A DNA stretch of 38,033 bases from CAZPQN01 sp964588795 (GTDB lineage: Bacteria > Fidelibacterota > UBA2242). Positions 6,913 to 13,954 of the stretch are shown here, in pieces (the first letter of the stretch is position 1; each line of letters begins with the position of its first letter). The DNA is taken from assembly GCA_964588795.1 (NCBI GenBank), contig CAZPQN010000024.1:1-38033 (forward strand), read 5' to 3'. A program made the translations under genes and the position numbers. A model generated the notes under the pieces. The model did no database searches, was not told where the DNA came from, and saw nothing but the letters and a program-made list of their open reading frames with translations.

Positions 6913-8736
6913 ATGGCACTCATGCAACGCTTAAGGGATAAAACCCACCTTATTCTTTGGGGACTGCTGATCCTATTTTTAGCCAGTATGACTATCGGCG
7001 GACTCGTTGGAGGCGCTGACCTGCTCGAGATTTTCTCCGAGAAAGCCCGCCTGAAAGACGCCGTGGGTATCGTCAACGGCAAGAAACTCGAAACCAGTCG
7101 CTTTTCGCAGATGATCCAGAACGAGATCGAACAGTACCGCCAGAACAATCAGGAACTCAGCGAGATCGAAATCGAGCAGTTGACGGAGCAAATCTGGCAA
7201 TCCTTTATCAACGAAACCTTACTCAACGAAAAGATTAATGCCTTAGGTTTAAAAGCCACGGATAATGAGATCTACCAGGTTTTGCTCAATAATCCACCGC
7301 AATTCCTGGTTCAGAACGAAGCTTTCCAGACCGACGGCAATTTCGACTACAACAAGTATCTGAGCGCCTTAAAAAATCCGCAGGGCAACGAGTGGGTTGG
7401 AGTCGAAGAGTACTTGCGCGGTTATCTGCCATTCGAGAAGATGCGTAATTTAGTCGAAAACCTGCCGGTTATTGCCGAAGCCGAAATCCGGGAGGAGTTC
7501 GTCACCAGCAAAACCGTCTGTGATTTCGAAACAATGGTTATTCCTTATTCATTGGTCATGAATGATACCTTCCCGGTCAACGACACGGAAGTCAACAAAT
7601 ATTACAAGGCCAATAAGGATAAATTTCACATTCCCGAAACCCGTGAACTGGAGTTTGTTCTTTTCAGTACCCGCCCGACGCCCGCCGATACGCAAAGCGC
7701 TTATCAGCAGATTAACAATTTGCGTGACCGTTTGCTGGCTGGTGAGTCTTTCGAGAATCTGGCCAATGAATATACCGAAGATCCCGGCGGCGGAAAGAAC
7801 GGTGGCGACTTAGGCTGGTTCGGACGGGGACAGATGGTTCCTGAATTCGAACGCACCGCTTTTACGCTCGGCAAAGGACAGCTCTCCAAGCCCGTTCTGA
7901 CCCAATATGGTTATCACTTAATCAAAGTCGAGGATAAACGCACGCAGGACAACCAGCCTCAGGTAAAGGCTCGGCATATCCTGATAAAAATTAAAACCGG
8001 CCCGGAAACCATCGAAAGCGTTCGCTCGCAGGCCAACCTGTTCGCTTTCGACGCCAATGAATATGGCTTTGCCGCCGCCGCTGATTCGCACCAAGTGCGT
8101 ATTCAGAAAACCGGCCCGTTCCGTGAACAGGATCGCTATCTGAGTGGTCTGGGTTCGATGCCTGCCGCAATCCGTTTCGCCTATGGTAAAAAACCGGTTG
8201 GAACGCTCTCGGAAATTATTTCCAATGACAACGGTTTCATGATCTTCCGGCTCAGTGCCGTTAATCCGGAATCCTACCGTCCGCTCCAGGAAATCAGCGA
8301 CCAGATAAAAAATACCATACTCAATGAAAAACGCACGGCTCAGTTGGCCGTTATCGCTGATGAAATTTATCAAACCGCGGTTCGCGACAGTCAATTCGCC
8401 ACGGCGTCATCAAAATATGCGACGCTCCAGGTTGAAAAATATTCTGCCCATCCTGTCAATACTCCGCTCAACAACTTTGGACGCAGTAATGAAGTCATCG
8501 GGAATCTGCTGGCTCTGCGTAAAAACGAAATCTCGCGTCCCATTAAAGCCGGCAATCGCTTCGTGATCATCAAGTTGCTCAACCGCGTGGAACCCGGTCC
8601 CGAGCAGTACAAACAGGAACAGCCGACGATCAAAGAAAGATTGTTGACCCGTAAAAAGGGCAACATCTACAACGAACTGGTGACGGAATTAAAATCCAAG
8701 GCCCGCATAGTAGATAATCGTTCTAGCTTTTATTAA
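6913..8736 (+). CDS. PpiD/SurA-like peptidyl-prolyl isomerase, membrane-anchored
   Basis: The 607-residue protein has one N-terminal membrane anchor (residues about 12-33), then a SurA/PpiD-like chaperone region and a parvulin domain at about 245-341, with the parvulin motifs GGDLGWFGRGQMVPEF and YGYHLIKVE. A second, degenerate parvulin-like repeat starts with VKARHILIKI near 350. Proteins of this build sit on the periplasmic face of the inner membrane and help newly exported outer-membrane and secreted proteins to fold. It has its own promoter, an AGGAGG ribosome site and a strong terminator, so it is probably a single-gene unit. It may serve the sorting-tail proteins coded elsewhere in the window. 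Whether PpiD or SurA is the better name is open. Confidence 0.88.
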   Translation: MALMQRLRDKTHLILWGLLILFLASMTIGGLVGGADLLEIFSEKARLKDAVGIVNGKKLETSRFSQMIQNEIEQYRQNNQELSEIEIEQLTEQIWQSFINETLLNEKINALGLKATDNEIYQVLLNNPPQFLVQNEAFQTDGNFDYNKYLSALKNPQGNEWVGVEEYLRGYLPFEKMRNLVENLPVIAEAEIREEFVTSKTVCDFETMVIPYSLVMNDTFPVNDTEVNKYYKANKDKFHIPETRELEFVLFSTRPTPADTQSAYQQINNLRDRLLAGESFENLANEYTEDPGGGKNGGDLGWFGRGQMVPEFERTAFTLGKGQLSKPVLTQYGYHLIKVEDKRTQDNQPQVKARHILIKIKTGPETIESVRSQANLFAFDANEYGFAAAADSHQVRIQKTGPFREQDRYLSGLGSMPAAIRFAYGKKPVGTLSEIISNDNGFMIFRLSAVNPESYRPLQEISDQIKNTILNEKRTAQLAVIADEIYQTAVRDSQFATASSKYATLQVEKYSAHPVNTPLNNFGRSNEVIGNLLALRKNEISRPIKAGNRFVIIKLLNRVEPGPEQYKQEQPTIKERLLTRKKGNIYNELVTELKSKARIVDNRSSFY

Positions 8737-8755
8737 TATTCCTTCTTCCTTGATT

Positions 8756-8794
8756 AAACCGTCCGTGGCCGCCCAGTTACGGACGGTTTTTTTT
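8756..8794 (+). terminator. Rho-independent terminator after the PpiD-like gene
   Basis: AAACCGTCCGT (8756-8766) pairs with ACGGACGGTTT (8779-8789) around a 12-base loop and runs into a T-tract. On the other strand an A-tract mirrors it, so it may also stop the convergent lgt transcript. Confidence 0.85.
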
Positions 8795-8861
8795 ATGGGA
8801 AAACAGATTTAATTCCGTGTACGCACGCAAATTTAGCGGGGGCTATTTTACCTGCTATGCT

Positions 8862-9608
8862 TTACTTACGCGGCTGTGTAAAAAAGGCGAAGATTACGAT
8901 CCCGGTGCAGAATAAGCCAATTGAAGTGAACTGAGCGCTGGATAATCCCAACCAGACGCGCGGATTGACCCGCAGAAATTCAATCAGAAAGCGAAACGTA
9001 CCGGCCATGACAAGGTAAAGCGCAAAAGTCTGCCAGTGGCGTCTGAAACGGGGTCGGAAATAATAGAACAGAATAAAAAAGAAGATAAAGTTCAAACCGG
9101 CTTCATATAATTGCGTCGGATGCACCGGGTAAGGCGCTGGCGGAGAGGCATGCGGAAAAGTAACCGCCCACGGTAAATCGCATACTCGTCCGTGACAGCA
9201 ACCGGCAAAAAAGCATCCAATTCGTCCGAACCCCTGTCCCAATAATAATAAAGGTCCGATAATGTCGGCGTATTGTCCGATATTTTTCCCCGCCCTTTTC
9301 AGCACTATTATTACCGTCAGCGTACCACCGATCAACCCGCCATGAAAAACCAGGCCGGAACCGGTAAAAATCATCCCGATCGGATCGTCAAGAAAATCAC
9401 CAAAATTTTCAAGCATAAACAGGATTTTCGACCCGGCGATGCCACCAATGGCCGCCCAAAATACCAAGTTGCTGGCGAAATCTGGTTTATCACCCAATTT
9501 TTTTAATTCGCCCTGTAACACGAAATAGGCGACGATAAAACCGGTGGCCATCATCAAGCCGTAAGTGTAAATCGTGATCGGGCCGATGTGCAAGAGCTCA
9601 GGATACAT
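8862..9608 (-). CDS. lgt: Prolipoprotein diacylglyceryl transferase Lgt
   Basis: Lgt transfers diacylglycerol from phosphatidylglycerol to the lipobox cysteine of prelipoproteins in the inner membrane, the first step of lipoprotein maturation. The 248-residue product starts MYPELLHIGP, has several membrane helices, and contains GRIGCFFAGCCHGR (the Lgt signature, with Cys where Asn is usual after GRIG) and HPTQLYEA. The ATG at 9608 is supported by GAGGAG just upstream; the longer frame from 9641 reads into the neighbouring gene. Once the false gap is removed, the nitroreductase stop codon (9598-9600) lies inside lgt, an 11-base overlap that suggests translational coupling at the end of the long minus-strand block. 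Confidence 0.95.
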   Translation of the reverse strand: MYPELLHIGPITIYTYGLMMATGFIVAYFVLQGELKKLGDKPDFASNLVFWAAIGGIAGSKILFMLENFGDFLDDPIGMIFTGSGLVFHGGLIGGTLTVIIVLKRAGKNIGQYADIIGPLLLLGQGFGRIGCFFAGCCHGRVCDLPWAVTFPHASPPAPYPVHPTQLYEAGLNFIFFFILFYYFRPRFRRHWQTFALYLVMAGTFRFLIEFLRVNPRVWLGLSSAQFTSIGLFCTGIVIFAFFTQPRK

Positions 9609-10364
9609 GGTGCTCCTCGTCAGTGTGCCAGCAATTGACATGCAAGATTGATTTCAGCGAGCGCTTGGGNNNNNNNNNNNNNNNNNNNNNNNNNNNNNNN
9701 NNNNNNNNNNNNNNNNNNNNNNNNNNNNNNNNNNNNNNNNNNNNNNNNNNNNNNNNNNNNNNNNNNNNNCCTCGTCAGTGTGCCAGCAATTGACATGCAA
9801 GATTGATTTCAGCGAGCGCTTGGGGACATGCAATCGCCCACTGGCGTCTTTGAAATAGCGTATCTCGGCGTCATTTTCCTCAACTACCGGTGTCTCAGCC
9901 GGATAGCCGAAGGCCACGACTGAATCGATGACGTGCGACTCCGGAATCCGTAACAGACGGCGCAGTTCTTCACGCTGAACGGAAGCTAACCAGACCGTGC
10001 CGATTCCGAAGCTCCAGGCACTCAGCAGAAAATTTTCAACGGCGGCGCCTACATCGTTCGCCCAGAGCGATTGCTGTAAATCCCTGCGCACCAAGACTAC
10101 CAAATAGCCCGTGGGGCGCTGATCATCGCGCGGATTGCCTTGCGGTGCTATATAAGCCGCCCAGCGGAGCAGAGGAAAAATTTGCTGACATAATCGCGGC
10201 TCGGTAACCAGGAAATATTCCAGCGGCTGTAGGTTCCTGGCAGAAGGTGCCAAACGCGCCGTCTCGATGCATTCCAGGATAACCGACTGTGGAATAATTT
10301 CCTGACGGAATTGACGAACCGTGCGACGGGTCTTAAGCAGATTGACAAATTCAGTGGCCAGCAT
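9598..10364 (-). CDS. Nitroreductase-family FMN oxidoreductase (interrupted by the false gap)
   Basis: The N-terminal part shows the nitroreductase fold: a TRRTVRQF motif binding FMN phosphate near residues 12-19, LAPSARNLQP near 38, and GIGTVWLAS with FGYPAE further on. Members use FMN and NAD(P)H to reduce nitro compounds, quinones or flavins; the substrate is not visible. The ATG at 10364 comes four bases after the stop of the upstream gene. As printed, the reading frame breaks in the N run. With the 155 false bases removed it continues through TDEEHHVS to a TGA at 9598-9600, giving 203 residues. The C-terminus reported by automatic tools (ending in an N-derived stretch) would be wrong. 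Confidence 0.85.
9615..9669. repeat. Left copy of a 55-base duplication flanking the N gap
   Basis: Bases 9615-9669 are identical to 9770-9824. One copy ends exactly where the run of N begins and the other starts exactly where it ends. A shared end of exactly 55 bases fits two contigs that overlap by one assembly k-mer and were padded instead of merged. Confidence 0.93.
9670..9769. other. Run of 100 N: scaffold gap, probably artificial
   Basis: Exactly 100 N fill this stretch, the usual placeholder for a gap of unknown size. Identical 55-base ends on both sides indicate that no sequence is missing. Removing the N run and one copy (155 bases) restores the nitroreductase frame and its overlap with lgt. 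Confidence 0.97.
9770..9824. repeat. Right copy of the 55-base duplication flanking the N gap
   Basis: This copy is identical to 9615-9669 and belongs to the coding sequence of the nitroreductase gene. See the gap entry: it is an assembly overlap, not a biological repeat. Confidence 0.93.
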
Positions 10365-10368
10365 ATCG

Positions 10369-10824
10369 TTACAGAATAGCGTTCCGCATTTCAAAATTGG
10401 TCTTGCGCAATTTACCGGTCAGGATTTTAGCGACGTTGCGCATGATTACGTAACCGATGTGTTCCTTGGAACTCAGGAGCCGATGAAAATCCACATTATC
10501 AACATAAATCATGTCGGTTTCTTCTTCGGCATTGACTGTTGCCGAGCGTGGCGAGCCGTCAATCAGTGAGAACTCGCCAAAAATTTCGTTATCCCGCAGA
10601 GTGGCGATCTTCTCCATTTCACCGGGATGCGAAGTCGAATAAATCTGCACCGATACGCGACCATGGATGATAATATACAGCTCTTCGCTGGGTTCGCCTT
10701 CCTTGAAAATGATTTCGTCCCGGATGGCATGTCTGTAATGGAACAATTTCCCCAATTCCGTTAGTTCTTCATCTTTCAGACCATGAGCCAGATCCGTATT
10801 CCTCAATACCTCAATAATATCCAT
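10369..10824 (-). CDS. Stand-alone cyclic-nucleotide-binding-domain protein
   Basis: The 151-residue product is a CRP/FNR-type sensory beta-roll with the loop FGEFSLIDGSPRSATV near residues 82-97, which in this family forms the phosphate-binding cassette for cAMP or a similar ligand. No helix-turn-helix follows: after the roll there is only a helical tail ending at residue 151. It is therefore probably not a transcription factor by itself; it may act on a partner protein. The Arg and Glu of the cassette are present, so nucleotide binding is plausible. A GGAGAGG ribosome site precedes the ATG. It sits between folD and the nitroreductase with gaps of 14 and 4 bases, inside the long minus-strand operon. 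Confidence 0.85.
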   Translation of the reverse strand: MDIIEVLRNTDLAHGLKDEELTELGKLFHYRHAIRDEIIFKEGEPSEELYIIIHGRVSVQIYSTSHPGEMEKIATLRDNEIFGEFSLIDGSPRSATVNAEEETDMIYVDNVDFHRLLSSKEHIGYVIMRNVAKILTGKLRKTNFEMRNAIL

Positions 10825-10838
10825 AATCCTCTCCTGCT

Positions 10839-11729
10839 TTAATTTTTAATTATTGATTTTTCAGCCAGTAAAACGGTATTGGCGATCAGCATGGCGATCG
10901 TCATCGGTCCCACTCCTCCCGGAACAGGGGTAATCGCCGCGGCGACTTCCGCAACTTCATCGAACTTGACATCACCTACCAAACGGTAGCCCTTCCTGGC
11001 TGTCGAATCCTCGACGCGATTCACACCGACATCGATGACAACCACGCCGGGTTTTACAAAATCGCGCGTGACAAATTCCGCTTTCCCCATCGCCGCAATT
11101 AGAATGTCTGCCTGTCGCGTTATCTCCGGCAAATTCCTGGTATGCGTGTGGCAGATCGTAACCGTGGCGTTGCCTAAAGCACGCTTCTGAAAAAGCAGGT
11201 TGGCGATAGGTTTACCGACGATGTTACTGCGCCCCAGAATCACAACATTCCGACCGGCCGTTTCAATTCCGGAATATTGCAACAGCTTCAGGATACCATG
11301 CGGCGTGCATGGCAACGGGCACTCGCCACCTATCATTAACCGGCCTAAATTGGTCGGGTGCAATCCATCAGCGTCTTTCGCCGGATTGATTGATTCGATA
11401 ATCGTTGAACTGTCTAAGTGGTTGGGCAACGGCAACTGTACGAGAATGCCGTGAAAACGTGGATCACTGTTCAAATCGCGGATCAGTTGCAGGATTGTCG
11501 TCTGGTCTGTCTGTGCCGGTAGGTGGAAAGTCTCCGAAACTAAGTTCAGCGCGGCAAACGCCTTGGTTTTCATACCGACGTAAACCTGCGAGGAGGGATC
11601 ATCACCTACTAAAACAACCGCCAAGCCCGGAATGATACCCTGCATTCGCAAGGCTTCCAGACGCGGTTTCAGCGCTTCCCGGATCTGTTCGGCAATCGCG
11701 GTACCGTTAATCAGTTTGGCGGGGCTCAT
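10839..11729 (-). CDS. folD: Bifunctional methylene-THF dehydrogenase / methenyl-THF cyclohydrolase FolD
   Basis: FolD interconverts 5,10-methylene-, 5,10-methenyl- and 10-formyl-tetrahydrofolate, supplying one-carbon units for purines and formyl-Met-tRNA. The 296-residue product has the usual length, the catalytic YVGMK (YxxxK) near residue 50, the QLPLP and DADGLHPTNLGRL motifs, a Rossmann GRSNIVGKP segment and PGGVGPMT near the end. Its ATG overlaps the rny stop by four bases (ATGA), a sign of translational coupling. Identification is firm. Confidence 0.97.
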   Translation of the reverse strand: MSPAKLINGTAIAEQIREALKPRLEALRMQGIIPGLAVVLVGDDPSSQVYVGMKTKAFAALNLVSETFHLPAQTDQTTILQLIRDLNSDPRFHGILVQLPLPNHLDSSTIIESINPAKDADGLHPTNLGRLMIGGECPLPCTPHGILKLLQYSGIETAGRNVVILGRSNIVGKPIANLLFQKRALGNATVTICHTHTRNLPEITRQADILIAAMGKAEFVTRDFVKPGVVVIDVGVNRVEDSTARKGYRLVGDVKFDEVAEVAAAITPVPGGVGPMTIAMLIANTVLLAEKSIIKN

Positions 11730-13273
11730 TTGGCAAAACTCACACTGCGGTGTTCACGAACCACAACCACCTTGACCTGTCCGGGATAGTTCAACTCAGA
11801 CTGGATCTTGGCGGCGATTTCTTCCGCTAAGTTATCAGCATCCGCATCACTGACAACCTCATTTTCTACTATGACCCGCACTTCGCGTCCAGCCTGAATG
11901 GCGTAAGTTTTGGCGACACCAGCAAAGGAATTGGCAATACTTTCGAGCTTCTCCAAGCGCTGAATGTAGCTTTCCAGCGTGTCGCCGCGTGCGCCACGCC
12001 GGGAACCGCTGATCTGGTCAGCCGCCTGCACAATAGCCGAGATCGGATGGGTAGCCTCGACTTCCTCGTGATGCGAAGCGATGGCGTTGAGAACGATGCC
12101 ATGCTCGCGAAATTTCTTGGCAAATTCGGCACCGATTAACGCGTGTGTCCCGGTGACGTTGCGGTCGACAGCTTTACCGATATCGTGGAGCAGACCGGCG
12201 CGTTTGGCCAAATCGCCGTTCAAACCCAGTTCGGCGGCCATCAGTCCGCTCAACCAGGCCACCTCGATGGAGTGTTTCAGTATATTTTGCCCATAGGAGG
12301 TGCGGTACTTTAGTTTCCCAATCATCTTCAGCATTTCGGGTTGAACCTGCGAGATACCAACCTCGTCAATGGCCTCTTCTGCCGCGCGGAGGATGGATTC
12401 GTCCACTTCCCGCGTGGCTTTTTCGATCATCTCCTCGATTCGGGTTGGATGAATTCGGCCATCTACAATGAGTTTTTCCAACGCCAGACGCGCCACCTCC
12501 CGCCGGATCGGGTCGAAGCCGGACAATACCACGGCTTCCGGAGTATCGTCAATGATGACTTCCACACCGGTCAGGGACTCAAAATGCCGGATATTCCGCC
12601 CCTCACGACCGATGATGCGCCCTTTCATATTATCGTTGGGCAGGTTGACGACGGACACCGTGGTTTCTGCGGTATGGTCGGCGGCTGAACGTTGGATCGC
12701 GCTAACGATGATCTTTTTCGCCTCGCGGTTTGCTTCCGCTATAGTGTTTTCCCGGATTTCCCTGGCTTTTTTACTGACATTTTCACGCGCTTTTTCGATT
12801 AATGAATTCATTAATGTTTCTTCGGCTTCCTTGCGGGTCATTCCGGCAATCCGCTCAAGGCGCTCGGTTTGCTTTTCGAGTAGGCTCTGGAGTTCAAGCT
12901 CCTTGTGAGCAATATTTTCGCGCTGGCGTTTCAGTTCTTCTTCCCGTTTGTCAAGTTCAGTGACCCGATTATCCGCCAGCTCCATTTTCCGGTCGAGATA
13001 AAATTCCCGCTTGCCGAGTTTTTTTTCAAATTCGCGTACCTCGCGCATTTTGGTACGCGCTTCATCTTCGGCGCGTTGTTTAATGCGCAGTGCCTCATCT
13101 TTGGCTTCCAGCCGGCTTTCGCGCTTGATATTTTCAGCTTCTTTCCGGGCACTGGCCAGGATTGAATTGGCTGTTAGGTTGGTCTTGCGCAATTTCTGAA
13201 TGTACAGATAAAGTGCCAAGACCGCTCCGGCGACTGCTCCGACAACAGCAATTATTATATGTATCCAGCTCAT
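11726..13273 (-). CDS. rny: Ribonuclease Y
   Basis: RNase Y is a membrane-anchored endoribonuclease that starts mRNA decay. The 515-residue protein has the full family build: an N-terminal membrane helix (about 4-24), a long charged coiled coil (about 28-195), a KH RNA-binding domain with GRIIGREGRN at 218-227, and an HD domain with LLHDIGKAVD (His363-Asp364) and SHHEEVEATHP. Length and domain order are typical. The ATG at 13273 has a GGAG ribosome site eight bases upstream. It is followed by folD with a four-base overlap and preceded by a structured 106-base spacer after zapA. Confidence 0.97.
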   Translation of the reverse strand: MSWIHIIIAVVGAVAGAVLALYLYIQKLRKTNLTANSILASARKEAENIKRESRLEAKDEALRIKQRAEDEARTKMREVREFEKKLGKREFYLDRKMELADNRVTELDKREEELKRQRENIAHKELELQSLLEKQTERLERIAGMTRKEAEETLMNSLIEKARENVSKKAREIRENTIAEANREAKKIIVSAIQRSAADHTAETTVSVVNLPNDNMKGRIIGREGRNIRHFESLTGVEVIIDDTPEAVVLSGFDPIRREVARLALEKLIVDGRIHPTRIEEMIEKATREVDESILRAAEEAIDEVGISQVQPEMLKMIGKLKYRTSYGQNILKHSIEVAWLSGLMAAELGLNGDLAKRAGLLHDIGKAVDRNVTGTHALIGAEFAKKFREHGIVLNAIASHHEEVEATHPISAIVQAADQISGSRRGARGDTLESYIQRLEKLESIANSFAGVAKTYAIQAGREVRVIVENEVVSDADADNLAEEIAAKIQSELNYPGQVKVVVVREHRSVSFAK

Positions 13274-13379
13274 TATTCACTCCTCATACTGTGAATGGTT
13301 AAGGATTCTACAGCAGTGCACCCGTCCCTGACCTCGGGAACTGAGATGCAGAATCACCTGAGTTTCAACAAAGGATGGA
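13274..13379 (-). ncRNA. Possible structured RNA between zapA and rny (6S-like position)
   Basis: On the minus strand, GATTCTGCA pairs with TGTAGAATC (8 Watson-Crick pairs and one G-U) and encloses a second hairpin in which TCCC pairs with GGGA and GCA with TGC. A long, partly paired rod after zapA is where 6S RNA is found in several bacterial groups, which prompts the suggestion. The space is short for 6S RNA (usually about 180 nucleotides) and I could not match its consensus, so it may only be a leader of rny. Confidence 0.28.
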
Positions 13380-13685
13380 TTATTTTTCTTCTAGCAGATG
13401 CTCGTCAATAATATCGATCAGGAAACCCGCTTTTTCTTCGACGTTGTTAAGGATTTCCTCTTTATGTCTCCTGCAGGAGAAAAGTTCATCAGTAATGTTC
13501 ATCGCGGTCAGAATCGCAATCCGCACTGGCGGTTGCACTGTATGCAGGGAATTGTCGATCTCTTCCATTTTATCGTTGACATAGCTGGCCACGCTGGTAA
13601 TATAGTTCGGGTCAGCCTTGGCTTTGATCGTGTATTCCTGACCGTAAATTGTTACTCTGACTAAATTTTCGCTTTGTTCTTCCAT
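13380..13685 (-). CDS. zapA: Cell division protein ZapA
   Basis: ZapA binds FtsZ filaments and promotes their bundling in the division ring. The 101-residue product has the family layout: an N-terminal beta region (VRVTIYGQEYTIKA), the ASYVNDKMEEI helix, an AILTAMNITDEL helix, then a C-terminal coiled coil. Length is typical. No clear ribosome site precedes the ATG at 13685. It follows a small coiled-coil gene in the same operon. Its position after pheT and before rny agrees with arrangements seen in many bacteria. Confidence 0.9.
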   Translation of the reverse strand: MEEQSENLVRVTIYGQEYTIKAKADPNYITSVASYVNDKMEEIDNSLHTVQPPVRIAILTAMNITDELFSCRRHKEEILNNVEEKAGFLIDIIDEHLLEEK

Positions 13686-13710
13686 CTTTTGTTATTGACT
13701 TATATTTTCA

Positions 13711-13730
13711 AAAAACAACCGTTCGTTGTT
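13711..13730 (-). terminator. Weak hairpin with T-run upstream of zapA
   Basis: On the minus strand AACAAC pairs with GTTGTT around a five-base loop and is followed by three more T before the sequence breaks. The stem is short and A-T rich, so at most it slows or partly ends transcription from pheT into zapA. Confidence 0.3.
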
Positions 13731-13741
13731 GATTGTACCGA

Positions 13742-13954
13742 CTAAAAATCCTTGAGCAACTCCAGTAAGTTTTCGATTTTGGTACGCAGCTCCTGGCGTT
13801 TCTTGGAATCCAACATGTACTCCATTGATACGCCCTCTTTTAATTCGGTGCGCATGCGCTGATTTTCCTCACGTAAACGCACCACCACCTGCAACAAGGC
13901 TCGGATTTTTTCCTCTAAAAGATTCAGATTCGTGATGTTAATCGTCTTATTCAC
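13742..13954 (-). CDS. Small coiled-coil protein, ZapB-like by position
   Basis: The 70-residue product is almost entirely helical, with a heptad-like pattern from about residue 10 (LLEEKIRALLQVVVRL) and again in the last third (RTKIENLLELLKDF). It has no Cys and no membrane segment. Its start overlaps the pheT stop by four bases, and it lies directly ahead of zapA. Short coiled-coil genes in this place are often annotated as cell-division protein ZapB, but the sequence alone cannot confirm that. Confidence 0.75.
   Translation of the reverse strand: MNKTINITNLNLLEEKIRALLQVVVRLREENQRMRTELKEGVSMEYMLDSKKRQELRTKIENLLELLKDF

Noticed and set aside
9615..9824. Biological tandem duplication around the gap
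   Set aside because: Exact identity of 55 bases at both edges of exactly 100 N is better explained by an assembly overlap.
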